Shown in pieces: positions 18,537-27,116 of a stretch of 64,000 bases of DNA. Location of the stretch: the NCBI GenBank assembly GCA_903928895.1, contig CAIYSR010000141.1, positions 56,873-120,872 of the forward strand, written 5' to 3'. Position numbers and translations under genes: made by a program. Numbering within the stretch: the first letter of the stretch is position 1; the number at the start of each line of letters is the position of its first letter. The stretch is from an uncultured Rhodospirillales bacterium. GTDB lineage: Bacteria > Pseudomonadota > Alphaproteobacteria > Acetobacterales > Acetobacteraceae. The notes under the pieces are model-generated. The model had not been told where the DNA came from. It saw only the letters and a list, made by a program, of their open reading frames with translations, and did not search any database.

Positions 18537-19409
18537 ATGGACGGCTTCATCCACCAGATCATCTCCGGCATCGCCTCGGGTGGCATCTATGCCTCCGTCG
18601 CCCTGGCCCTGGTGATGATCTACCAGGCCACCCACCACGTGAACTTCGCCCAGGGCGAGATGGCGATGTTTTCAACCTATATCGCCCTCACCTTGATCCA
18701 GGCCGGCCTGCCCTACTGGGCCGCGTTCTGCATTACCGTGCCGGTTTCCTTCGTCATCGGCGCCCTGATCCAGCGCGTGGTGATGGAGCCGCTCTCCAAG
18801 GCCCCGGTGCTGGCCTCGGTCGGCGTCTTCATTGGCCTGCTTCTCACCTTCAACTCGGTGGCGGGCTGGATTTTCACCTACACATTGAAGCCCTTTCCCA
18901 CTCCGTTTGGCGAAGGCAAGCCGCTGTTCGGCGGCTTTGTCTCGCGTCACGAGCTAGGTTCGACCGCCATCACCCTGGTGGTGCTGCTCTCGATCTGGGC
19001 GTTCTTCCGCTTCACCAAGCTCGGCCTGGCCATGCGGGCGGCGGCCTTCAACCCTGTATCGAGCCGGCTGGTCGGCGTCCCGGTGGCGCGCATGCTGGCG
19101 CTGGGCTGGGGGCTCGCCGCCGGCATCGGCGCGATTGCCGGCATGATGGTGGCGCCGGTGATCTTCCTTGATCCCAACATGATGGCAGGGGTGCTGCTCT
19201 ACGCCTTCGCCGGCGCGTTGCTCGGCGGCATCACCAATCCACTCGGAGCGGTGATCGGCGGCTTCATTGTCGGCATCATCGAGAACCTCGGGGGCGCCTA
19301 TGTGGTGGGCACCGAGCTCAAGCTCACCACCGCACTTTTCATCATCGTCGTCGTTTTGACCGTCAAGCCCGCGGGCCTGTTCGGCAAGACGCTGGTCAGC
19401 CGGGTGTAG
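18537..19409 (+). CDS. livH: Branched-chain amino acid-type ABC transporter permease (LivH-like)
   Basis: A 290-residue inner-membrane permease with about eight hydrophobic segments. It has the LivH hallmarks ASGGIYASVALALVMIYQAT and HVNFAQGEMAMFSTY, and later FAGALLGGITNPLGAVIGG. A GAGGAGA ribosome-binding site lies before the ATG. It is the third gene of the importer operon, 12 bp after livF, and pairs with LivM. Confidence 0.95.
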   Translation: MDGFIHQIISGIASGGIYASVALALVMIYQATHHVNFAQGEMAMFSTYIALTLIQAGLPYWAAFCITVPVSFVIGALIQRVVMEPLSKAPVLASVGVFIGLLLTFNSVAGWIFTYTLKPFPTPFGEGKPLFGGFVSRHELGSTAITLVVLLSIWAFFRFTKLGLAMRAAAFNPVSSRLVGVPVARMLALGWGLAAGIGAIAGMMVAPVIFLDPNMMAGVLLYAFAGALLGGITNPLGAVIGGFIVGIIENLGGAYVVGTELKLTTALFIIVVVLTVKPAGLFGKTLVSRV

Positions 19410-19415
19410 CCGCTC

Positions 19416-20369
19416 ATGCAATTCTTCACCTCACGGGCCTTCCCATGGCTGTTCCTCGCCGCCGCCGTCGTGCTGCCCCTGCTGTTTGCCTCGGACTATC
19501 GGCTGTTCCAACTCACCATGGTGGTGGTCTATTCCATTGCCGTGCTCGGCCTGAACCTGCTGACCGGCTATAATGGTCAGGTTTCGCTTGGCAACGGCGC
19601 GTTCTACGCCATTGGCGCCTACACCACGGCGATCCTGATGGACAAGCTGGGCCTGCCCTATTGGGCCACCCTGCCCTTCTCGGCGGTGATCTGTGCCGGC
19701 GTCGGCTTCCTCATCGGCCTGCCCGCCCTGCGTCTGGGCGGCATGTATTTGGCGCTGACGACTTTCGCGCTTGCGGTGGCGACGCCGCAATTGCTGAAAT
19801 ATAAGGCCTTCGAGAACTACACCGGCGGTGTCCAGGGTGTCGTGCTCGACAAGCCTGATGCGCCATTCGGCCTCCCGCTCAGCCAGGATCAGTGGCTGTA
19901 TTTGTTCTGCCTCGCCGTCGGTGCCCTGCTATTTGCGTTGGCGATGAACCTGGTGCGCGGCCGCATCGGCCGTGCCATGCGCGCCATCCGTGACCAACCG
20001 TTGGCCGCTGAGGCGATGGGCATTGACATCGCCATGTTCAAGACCCGCACATTCGCCCTCTCGGCGATGTTCACAGGCGTCGCCGGCTCGCTCGGTGCCA
20101 TCACCATCCAGTTCGTCGCCCCGGACGCCTTCGGCGTGCCGCTCTCGCTGACCTTCTTCGTCGGCATGGTGGTCGGCGGCGGCGCCTCCATCGGCGGCGC
20201 GGTGATGGGGGCTTTGTTCATCCAGTTCATCCCCAACATCGCCGACGAGATATCCAAGGCCGCCCCTGGCGCCGTCTACGGGCTGCTGCTGATCGCCTTC
20301 ATGTTCTTGTTGCCGGGCGGGCTTGCCAGCCTGATCCGCATCCTGAGTGGCAAGAAGCGAACCGCCTGA
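19416..20369 (+). CDS. livM: Branched-chain amino acid-type ABC transporter permease (LivM-like)
   Basis: A 317-residue permease with about eight to nine membrane spans. LivM motifs are LNLLTGYNGQVSLGNGAFYAIGAY, seen in two adjoining parts, GLPALRLGGMYLALTTFALA, and GRAMRAIRDQPLAAEAMGID, the cytoplasmic coupling loop. It follows livH by 6 bp. Confidence 0.95.
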   Translation: MQFFTSRAFPWLFLAAAVVLPLLFASDYRLFQLTMVVVYSIAVLGLNLLTGYNGQVSLGNGAFYAIGAYTTAILMDKLGLPYWATLPFSAVICAGVGFLIGLPALRLGGMYLALTTFALAVATPQLLKYKAFENYTGGVQGVVLDKPDAPFGLPLSQDQWLYLFCLAVGALLFALAMNLVRGRIGRAMRAIRDQPLAAEAMGIDIAMFKTRTFALSAMFTGVAGSLGAITIQFVAPDAFGVPLSLTFFVGMVVGGGASIGGAVMGALFIQFIPNIADEISKAAPGAVYGLLLIAFMFLLPGGLASLIRILSGKKRTA

Positions 20370-20389
20370 CCCCTTCTGCCCGACCTGCG

Positions 20390-20409
20390 GCCGCCCTATC
20401 CCGGGCGGC
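20390..20409 (+). other. Intergenic hairpin between livM and the first binding-protein gene
   Basis: GCCGCCC pairs with GGGCGGC across a six-base loop, without a T-run. Such stems between permease and binding-protein genes often stabilise or partly terminate the message and so set binding-protein excess; that role is inferred here. Confidence 0.4.
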
Positions 20410-20438
20410 GCCGACCCTCGACACCAAACGGAGCCTAC

Positions 20439-21653
20439 ATGATGAAACGTCGCTCACTGCTCGCCACCGCCGGCGCGGCCCTCGCCGCCTCCCGGATTCC
20501 CGCCGCCCACGCCGCCACCCTGGTCGGCGTCACCGATACCGAGATCAAGATCGGCCACACGATCCCCTACTCCGGCCCCGCCTCCGCCTACGGCGTGATC
20601 GGCCAAGGCCACACGGCGTTCTTCAAGCGGGTGAACGACAAGGGCGGCATCGCCGGGCGCAAGATCAACCTGATTTCGCTCGATGACGGCTACGCCCCGC
20701 CCAAGACGGTCGAGCAGGTCCGCCGCCTCGTCGAGCAGGACCAGGTCGCCTTCCTGTTCAACACGCTGGGCACGCCGAACAACACCGCCATCCAGAAATA
20801 CGTCAACAGCAAGAAGGTGCCCCACCTCTTTTTGTCCACCGGCGCTGACAAATGGGGCGATCCCGAGCACTTCCCCTGGACCATCGGTTGGCAGCCGTCC
20901 TACCGCACGGAAGCGCAGATCTACGCCAAATACATCATGAAGAACCGGCCCGGCGCCAAGGTGGCGGTGCTCTACCAGAACGATGATTTCGGCAAGGATT
21001 ACATCACCGGCTTCAAGGATGGCTTCGGCAAGGACTATGCCAAATACGTGGTGAAGGAATTCTCCTTCGAGGTGACTGACGCCACCATCGACAGCCAAGC
21101 GGTCTCCATGCAGGCCACCGGCGCGGATGTGATCCTCACCGCGGCCACCCCCAAGTTCGCCGCCCAGATGATCCGCAAGGTGTCGGACATGGACTGGAAG
21201 CCGCTGCATTTCCTCACCAACGTCTCCTCCTCGGTCGGCGCCGTCATCACCCCGGCCGGCCCTGAGCGCGCCGTTGGCATCATCACCTCGGCCTACGGTA
21301 AGGACCCGACCGATCCGACCTGGGCCAACGATGCTGGCATGAACGAGTGGCGCGCCTTCATGAAGGAGTACATCCCCACCGGCGACCTAACCGATGGCGG
21401 CTACGTGTTCTCCTACGGCGTCTGCACCACATTGATGCAGATGCTCAAGCAGTGCGGCACCGACTTCTCGCGTGAGAACGTCATGAAGCAGGCCACCAGC
21501 CTGAAGGACCTCTACATCCCCACCCTGCTGCCTGGCATCACCGTCAGTACCAGCCCCACCAACTTCCACCCGATCCGCCAGATGCAGTTGCAGAAATGGA
21601 CAGGCAAGACCTGGGAGCTGTTCGGCGAAATCATCGAAGGCACCGGGGCGTAG
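20439..21653 (+). CDS. ABC transporter periplasmic substrate-binding protein (LivK-like), copy 1
   Basis: A 404-residue type-I periplasmic binding protein. The N-terminus MMKRRSLLATAGAALAAS is a twin-arginine-like signal with predicted cleavage after AHA. The mature part starts GVTDTEIKIGHTIPYSGPAS and contains GGIAGRKINLISLDDGY and ADKWGDPEHFPWTIGWQPS. This last region resembles the branch of the LivK superfamily that often binds aromatic or other carboxylates rather than leucine, so the substrate is open. It is preceded by CGGAGCC and a hairpin. A close paralogue follows. Confidence 0.9.
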   Translation: MMKRRSLLATAGAALAASRIPAAHAATLVGVTDTEIKIGHTIPYSGPASAYGVIGQGHTAFFKRVNDKGGIAGRKINLISLDDGYAPPKTVEQVRRLVEQDQVAFLFNTLGTPNNTAIQKYVNSKKVPHLFLSTGADKWGDPEHFPWTIGWQPSYRTEAQIYAKYIMKNRPGAKVAVLYQNDDFGKDYITGFKDGFGKDYAKYVVKEFSFEVTDATIDSQAVSMQATGADVILTAATPKFAAQMIRKVSDMDWKPLHFLTNVSSSVGAVITPAGPERAVGIITSAYGKDPTDPTWANDAGMNEWRAFMKEYIPTGDLTDGGYVFSYGVCTTLMQMLKQCGTDFSRENVMKQATSLKDLYIPTLLPGITVSTSPTNFHPIRQMQLQKWTGKTWELFGEIIEGTGA

Positions 21654-21766
21654 TCCCGGCGACTCAACCATGGGCGGTGCGGGTATCCCCCGCGCCGCCG
21701 CCTTGCCTGCCTGCGGCTACGGAGAGACGTCCAAACAAGAACACGCAGAAAAAAGGGAACACGCCC

Positions 21767-22975
21767 ATGCGTCGTCGTACGTTACTGACTGGTATCGGCT
21801 CCACCGCCCTCCTCGCCACCCCCCACATTGCCCGCGCCCAGTGGCCCGGCGTCACCGCCGATGAAATCCGCATCGGCCACACCATTCCCTACTCCGGCCC
21901 CGCTTCGGCCTACGGTGTGATCGGCCACGCCCACACCGCCTTCTTCAAGATGCTCAACGAGCAGGGCGGCGTTGCCGGCCGCAAGGTTAATTTCATCAGC
22001 CTCGATGATGGTTACCTGCCGCCCAAAACCGTCGAACAGGTTCGCCGGCTCGTCGAGCAGGACCAAGTCTCCTTCTTGTTCTCGCCGCTGGGCACCGCAA
22101 ATAATACGGCGATCCAGAAATACATGAACCAGAAGAAAATACCGCAACTCTTCGTTGCTACAGGCGCTGACAAGTGGGGCGATCCCGAGCACTTCCCCTG
22201 GACAATTGGTTGGCAGCCCAGCTACCGGACCGAAGCGCAAATCTATGCCAAATACATGCGCAAGGAGAAACCCAACGCCAAGCTTGCCGTACTTTATCAG
22301 AATGATGACTTCGGAAAGGACTACCTCATCGGCCTCAAAGACGCACTCGGCGCCGACTATGCCAAATTCATCGCCAAGGAGGTCTCCTACGAAATCACGG
22401 ACGCCACCATCGACAGCCAGGCGGTCACGCTGCAGGCCTCCGGCGCCGACGTCCTGGTCACCGCGGCGACCCCGAAATTTGCAGCCCAGATGATCCGCAA
22501 GGTCGCCGACATGGAATGGAAGCCGATGCACTTCCTCTCCAACGTCTCGGCGTCGGTCGGCTCGGTCATCAAACCCGCGGGCGTCGAAAAGGCCAAGGAC
22601 ATCATTACCTCCGCCTACATCAAGGACTCCACTGACCCAACATGGGCCAACGACCCCGGCATCAAGAAGTGGCGCGCCTGGATGGACAAGTACATGCCCG
22701 GCGCCGACCAGACCGACGGCGGATACCTCGCCGCCTATGGCCTCGATCAGACCATGGTCCAGCTCTTCAAGCAGTGCGGCAAAGACCTCTCGCGCGAGAA
22801 CATCATGCACCAGGCCGGCAACCTGCAACCGCACGAATGCGATGTCCTGCTGCCCGGGATCCAGCCCAACACCAACCCTAAAAACTTCCACCCGATCCGC
22901 CAGATGCAATTGTCGAAATGGGACGGCGGCAGTTGGAAACTTTTCGGTGACATCATCGAGGGCACCGGGGCCTGA
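21767..22975 (+). CDS. ABC transporter periplasmic substrate-binding protein (LivK-like), copy 2
   Basis: About 402 residues, co-linear with the preceding binding protein and clearly a tandem duplicate. It shares IGHTIPYSGPASAYGVIG, FISLDDGYLPPKTVEQVRRL, the DKWGDPEHFPWTIGWQPSY block and the closing FHPIRQMQL, with scattered substitutions. It has its own twin-arginine-like signal (MRRRTLLTGIGSTALL, cleavage near ARA) and ribosome-binding site (AAAGGGA). The codon choice is a little less extreme than in copy 1, so the duplication is not recent. It may widen the specificity of the livGFHM importer. Confidence 0.9.
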   Translation: MRRRTLLTGIGSTALLATPHIARAQWPGVTADEIRIGHTIPYSGPASAYGVIGHAHTAFFKMLNEQGGVAGRKVNFISLDDGYLPPKTVEQVRRLVEQDQVSFLFSPLGTANNTAIQKYMNQKKIPQLFVATGADKWGDPEHFPWTIGWQPSYRTEAQIYAKYMRKEKPNAKLAVLYQNDDFGKDYLIGLKDALGADYAKFIAKEVSYEITDATIDSQAVTLQASGADVLVTAATPKFAAQMIRKVADMEWKPMHFLSNVSASVGSVIKPAGVEKAKDIITSAYIKDSTDPTWANDPGIKKWRAWMDKYMPGADQTDGGYLAAYGLDQTMVQLFKQCGKDLSRENIMHQAGNLQPHECDVLLPGIQPNTNPKNFHPIRQMQLSKWDGGSWKLFGDIIEGTGA

Positions 22976-22987
22976 TGGTCTGCCGAG

Positions 22988-23013
22988 GCCGGGGGAGGAA
23001 GGCCGCCCCCGGC
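22988..23013 (+). terminator. GC-rich hairpin after the liv operon
   Basis: GCCGGGGG pairs with CCCCCGGC across a 10-base loop, 13 bp after the stop of binding protein 2. There is no clear T-run, so it is a weak intrinsic terminator or a 3'-end stabiliser. Confidence 0.5.
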
Positions 23014-23095
23014 GTCGCCCGATTGGTGGCCGACTTCACGTTTTGTTAATCGCGATCACGTCGAGTTTATTTCGTTTCTCTTGATTGATCCTGCG

Positions 23096-23132
23096 ATGAA
23101 TGACGCCACAACACAGTGACGGCGTCATTCAT
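23096..23132 (+). promoter_or_regulatory. 12-bp-stem hairpin in the leader of the four-repeat protein gene
   Basis: ATGAATGACGCC (23096-23107) and GGCGTCATTCAT (23121-23132) are perfect inverted repeats around a 13-base loop. The structure ends 17 bp before the start codon at 23150 and just ahead of the AAGGA ribosome-binding site. It could be an operator dyad or an mRNA leader hairpin that modulates translation or stability. Confidence 0.6.
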
Positions 23133-23149
23133 TTCAAGGATACCGAACG

Positions 23150-26100
23150 ATGACACAGCCTATGTTTCCCGCTGATATCAACGGCATTCCGGCACATGCA
23201 GCGACGGTCACAACTTTATATGGAGATACGGTCTCCGGAACGCTCAGCGGGCTGACGCTGCACGACTGGACCGCCGATGGGGACGGCAAGTTTCACACCA
23301 GCACTGATCTCGGCGCAGAATGGCGCCACTACCATGACATGATGATGGCCGGCCTCGCCGACCAGCTCACCGGCATTCAGCGCCTGGAGGGCAACGCCGA
23401 GGTGGTGTTCGAGAATACCGGCCTCGCCAAGCTCAGCGCGGCGGAGCAGGCGCGCGATCGCGAGGATGTCCAGCGCGAATACGACGCGATCGACGCGGCG
23501 ATGAAGATCGACCAACAGACGATGGGGATTGATCCGACCAAGCCGTTGACCTTGAACGCCTATATCGCAATCGAGCGAACGATCGAGGCGACGCCGGCGC
23601 TGCAGGAATTGGCCCTGCAGGGGCATGGGCTCAACAATCCCCCCGCGCCTAAATATGCGGGCTATACCAATGATTTTCAGAACAATGTTGATGGCAAGAC
23701 GCTCTATATAGGCGGCGGGCTCGACAACAACCAAAACGCGCTCGCCGCTTTCTTCGATGACGTGGTGCTGAGCCACGAGCCCTTCTCGGTTGTGTACCAG
23801 AACGGACATCTCGAACAGCTCAACCAGAACGGCGACGCGGAGGACCATGTCGATACCGCGGTGATCGCCTTCGACGATGCGATGTTCAACCGGGTGTATT
23901 CGGCTGCCGACTTCAGCGTCACCGTGTCCTCGGCCAACAACGCCTACATTGCGCCGGTGACCGCCTATGTCGAGGCCTCAATGACCACAGCGGCGACCGG
24001 CGCGGGCCAGATGTCGACACTTTACGGCGACGTGGTCGCCCGCACGCTGGATTTCACGCCGCACCGCTGGGTGGCCGACGGCAATGGATTGTATCACACC
24101 ACGACGGATTTGGCCGCGGAGTGGAAAGGCTTTTACGTGGCGATGCTGTCTGGCCAGGGGGCCTCGCTGACGGCGATTCAGCGCATGGAAGGTAATGCCG
24201 AGGCCCTGTTCGAGAACACCGGTCTCAGCAAGCTGAGCGCGGCCCGGCTGAAAGCTGACCGCGAGGATGTCCAGCGCGAATATGACGCGATGGCAGTGGC
24301 TCTGCAGCGTGATGCTGCGCTGGGTTACGACCCAGCCGCGCCGTTCGCGAAGGCCTCCTATCTCGCGATGGAACGGGCGATCTGGACTGACCCGACCCTC
24401 AAGGAACTGGCGAACCAGGGGCACGGCCTCAACAATCCACCGGCGCTCCGCTATCGCGGTTACACGAACGACTTTCAGAACGGCGTGGATGGCAAGACGC
24501 TGTTCGTCGGCGGCGGACTCGACAATAACGAGAACGCGCTGACGGCCTTCTTCGATGACGTGGTGCTGGGACATGCGCCTTTCCCGACCGTGTATCAGAA
24601 CGGACATCTCGAACAACTCAACCAGAACGGCAACGCCGAGGACCGCCTGGAGAAGGCAATCATTGCCGCTGACGATGCGGCCTACGGGCGCGTATTCACG
24701 GCGAGCGACTTCGCGCAGACCGCGTCGACCGCGCATGCCGGCTATGTCTCGCCGTTTACCGCGGCTGTCGATGCTTCCATGTTTATTCGCAACGATATGC
24801 ATGAGGTGCCAACACTGGACGGCAACATCATCGCCGACACCATGACGGTGAACGGCCATGTCTGGATGGCCGATGCGTTCGGCCAGTTCCATACCACTGC
24901 CGCGCTGGCCGACGAGTGGCAGGCGGCCTATCGCGCCATGTTGGCGGGCAATGGTGGCAGCCTGACACCGACCCAACGCCAGGAGGGCAATGCGGAAGCG
25001 GTGTTCGAGAACACCGGGCTCGCCAAGCTGTCGGCCGCCGATCAGGCCCGTGATCGGGAGGACGCACAGCGCGAGTTTGACGCCATTGCAGCGGCCATCC
25101 AGATCGACCAGGTGACTTATGGCATCGATCCGACCAAGGCGCTGACTTTGAATGCCTATATCGACATTGGGCGCACCTTGCAGTCGACCCCGGCGCTGGA
25201 GGAACTCGCGGTGCAGGGGCACGGGCTCAATAATCCGCCGGCAGTGCGCTATCGCGGCTATACGAACGACTTCCAGAACAACGTCGACCAGACAACGCTG
25301 TTTGTGGGTGGCGGTCTGAATTTCAACGAAAAGGCGATCGCCGACCTGTTCGACGACAGCATCATCTCTCATCTTCCGTTCCCGGTGGTGTGGCAAAACG
25401 GGCAGCTGATCCAGCTCAACCAGAACGGCGCCAACGAGAACACGGCTGAAGCCGGTGTCGTAGCACTCGACGATACGATGTTCGGCCGAGTCTATCGTGC
25501 CACTGATTTCAGCACGACCGCAGCCTCCGGGGTGGATACCTACATCTCGCCGTTCCAGGCCATGGTCCATGCCTCGATGGCGCCGGTCGTCGGGGCGGGG
25601 CAGATCGCCACGCTCTACGGTGACGTCATCGCCGATACCATCACCATCACGCCTCATGTCTGGACCGCTGACAGCACCGGTCTGTTCCACACGACGGCCG
25701 ATCTCGCGGCAGAGTGGAAGGGCTACTACGCGACGATGCTGGCTGGGCAGGGCGCGAGCCTCACCGCCTGGCAGCGCCTGGAGGGCAATGCGGAGGCGGT
25801 CTTCGAAAACACCGGGTTGAGCCGGGCCAAGCTCCTGTATCAGCGCATCTATCGCGAGGACATCCAGCGCAGCATTGACGCGATGGCCGGGGCGATGGCG
25901 ATCAACCAAGCCACGCTGGGCATTGATGCGAGCAAGCCCATGTTCCTGCGCGGCTATGAGGCGCTGGAGCATACCATTCAGAAAAACGCCGCCCTGCAGG
26001 AGCTTGCCCTGCAAGGCCATGGCCTCGCGAGCCCGCCCGCTTCGCGTTATCGGGGCTATCTCAACGATTTCCAGTACACCACGGACAGCGCGACCCGCTA

Positions 26101-26320
26101 TGTCGGCGGTGGCATCGACGAGGGGCAGAGCGCGGTAACAAATTTCATGGCTGATGCCATCGTCAGCAATACCGGTTTCGCGACCATCGAGATCAACGGC
26201 CATCGTGTCCAATTGAACCAGAGCGGGCGAGGGGCCAGGCCCGTGGGTGAGACGATTGCCGCGTTGAATGCGGCGATGTTCAACCGTACCTACGCCGCGG
26301 CCGACTTCAGGAAGGTCTGA
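23150..26320 (+). CDS. Cysteine-free protein of four ~266-residue repeats, function unknown
   Basis: A 1056-residue protein with no signal peptide, no membrane segment and not a single cysteine. It consists of four homologous repeats starting near residues 23, 291, 556 and 822, each opening TLYGD or a variant (TLDGN in repeat 3). Shared elements in order are H-x-W-x-AD...FHTT, DLAAEW, EGNAEAVFENTGL, DRED-x-QRE, GIDPTK, QGHGLNNPP, GYTNDFQN, VGGGLDNN, FFDD, QNGHLEQLNQNG and a closing MF-x-RVY-x-A-x-DF. Repeat 4 is the most diverged. The acidic, Asn/Gly-rich, Cys-free character suggests an extracellular or surface protein exported without a Sec signal (for example type I secretion), but no RTX nonapeptides or transporter genes are visible. 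I do not recognise a characterised family. Confidence 0.85.
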   Translation: MTQPMFPADINGIPAHAATVTTLYGDTVSGTLSGLTLHDWTADGDGKFHTSTDLGAEWRHYHDMMMAGLADQLTGIQRLEGNAEVVFENTGLAKLSAAEQARDREDVQREYDAIDAAMKIDQQTMGIDPTKPLTLNAYIAIERTIEATPALQELALQGHGLNNPPAPKYAGYTNDFQNNVDGKTLYIGGGLDNNQNALAAFFDDVVLSHEPFSVVYQNGHLEQLNQNGDAEDHVDTAVIAFDDAMFNRVYSAADFSVTVSSANNAYIAPVTAYVEASMTTAATGAGQMSTLYGDVVARTLDFTPHRWVADGNGLYHTTTDLAAEWKGFYVAMLSGQGASLTAIQRMEGNAEALFENTGLSKLSAARLKADREDVQREYDAMAVALQRDAALGYDPAAPFAKASYLAMERAIWTDPTLKELANQGHGLNNPPALRYRGYTNDFQNGVDGKTLFVGGGLDNNENALTAFFDDVVLGHAPFPTVYQNGHLEQLNQNGNAEDRLEKAIIAADDAAYGRVFTASDFAQTASTAHAGYVSPFTAAVDASMFIRNDMHEVPTLDGNIIADTMTVNGHVWMADAFGQFHTTAALADEWQAAYRAMLAGNGGSLTPTQRQEGNAEAVFENTGLAKLSAADQARDREDAQREFDAIAAAIQIDQVTYGIDPTKALTLNAYIDIGRTLQSTPALEELAVQGHGLNNPPAVRYRGYTNDFQNNVDQTTLFVGGGLNFNEKAIADLFDDSIISHLPFPVVWQNGQLIQLNQNGANENTAEAGVVALDDTMFGRVYRATDFSTTAASGVDTYISPFQAMVHASMAPVVGAGQIATLYGDVIADTITITPHVWTADSTGLFHTTADLAAEWKGYYATMLAGQGASLTAWQRLEGNAEAVFENTGLSRAKLLYQRIYREDIQRSIDAMAGAMAINQATLGIDASKPMFLRGYEALEHTIQKNAALQELALQGHGLASPPASRYRGYLNDFQYTTDSATRYVGGGIDEGQSAVTNFMADAIVSNTGFATIEINGHRVQLNQSGRGARPVGETIAALNAAMFNRTYAAADFRKV
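23213..26317 (+). repeat. Four tandem coding repeats of about 0.8 kb
   Basis: Units anchored on the T of TLYGD run at about 23213-24016, 24017-24811, 24812-25609 and 25610-26317. The first three are 265-268 codons; the last is shortened because it lacks the linker that ends YISPF...ASM in the others. DNA identity between units is clearly below protein similarity, with different codons at conserved residues, so the expansion is old and the repeats are kept by selection rather than by recent slippage. Confidence 0.85.
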
Positions 26321-26348
26321 AAGTCCGGCCGCGGCCTCGGTTGAACCC

Positions 26349-27116
26349 TCAGGCGGCGTAGTAGCCGCCATCCACCGTGTAAAACGAGCCGGTGACGAAG
26401 CTGGCGCGTTCGCAGCTCATCCACACCACCGCCTCGGCAATCTCCTCCGGCCGGCCGAGGCGGTGCATTGGCACCTTGTTGAGCAACTCTTCGCCGCGCC
26501 GGGCGACCCCATCCTGGGTCATCGGCGTGAGCACATAGCCGGGGCAGACCGCGTTCACACGAATGCCCTCGCGGGCGTATTCCATCGCCGCCGTCTTGGT
26601 CAGGCCGATCACACCATGTTTTCCGGCAACGTAGGCCGCCGCGGTGGGCAGACCGACGAGACCGGCGACCGAGGCGGTATTGACGATGGCACCGCCTCCG
26701 CCGGCGAGCATGTGCGGGATCTGGTGCTTCATGCACAGGAAAACGCCGGTGAGGTTGACGTCGATCAGTTTCTGCCAGGCCGTCAGCGAGAGCTCGTGGG
26801 TACGCTGGAGGGCGGAATTGGCGGCGGCAGGTGAGATGCCGGCATTGTTGAAGGCGACATCGAGCCGGCCAAAGGAGGCGACCGCCATCGCGACCATGGC
26901 TTGCACATCGGACTCGTTGGTCACATCGCCGCCGATGGACACGGCTTGGCCGCCCGCGGCATTGATCAGGCCCACGGTTTCCTGTGCGCCGGCCTCGGCA
27001 CGATCCTGCACCAGAACCCGTGCCCCCTCGCGGGAAAGGGCCACGGCCGTGGCGCGGCCGATGCCTGACGCACCGCCGGTGACGAGCGCCGACTTACCTT
27101 CAAGGAGGAGGGTCAT
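26349..27116 (-). CDS. SDR-family oxidoreductase
   Basis: A 255-residue short-chain dehydrogenase. Cofactor motif TGGASGIGRA is near residue 14, followed by NNAG, the catalytic Ser in VNTASVAG and the Tyr-Lys pair in YVAGKHG. RVNAVCPGYVLTPM is the usual C-terminal segment. It is coupled to the upstream esterase gene by a 4-bp overlap, suggesting a two-gene catabolic unit acting on an ester and then an alcohol or ketone. The substrate is unknown. Confidence 0.92.
   Translation of the reverse strand: MTLLLEGKSALVTGGASGIGRATAVALSREGARVLVQDRAEAGAQETVGLINAAGGQAVSIGGDVTNESDVQAMVAMAVASFGRLDVAFNNAGISPAAANSALQRTHELSLTAWQKLIDVNLTGVFLCMKHQIPHMLAGGGGAIVNTASVAGLVGLPTAAAYVAGKHGVIGLTKTAAMEYAREGIRVNAVCPGYVLTPMTQDGVARRGEELLNKVPMHRLGRPEEIAEAVVWMSCERASFVTGSFYTVDGGYYAA

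Noticed and set aside
23978..26371. A 797-codon open frame antisense to the four-repeat gene
   Set aside because: It mirrors the repeats of the sense gene, is Arg/His-rich and has no recognisable domain. The sense frame has conserved motifs and a ribosome-binding site.
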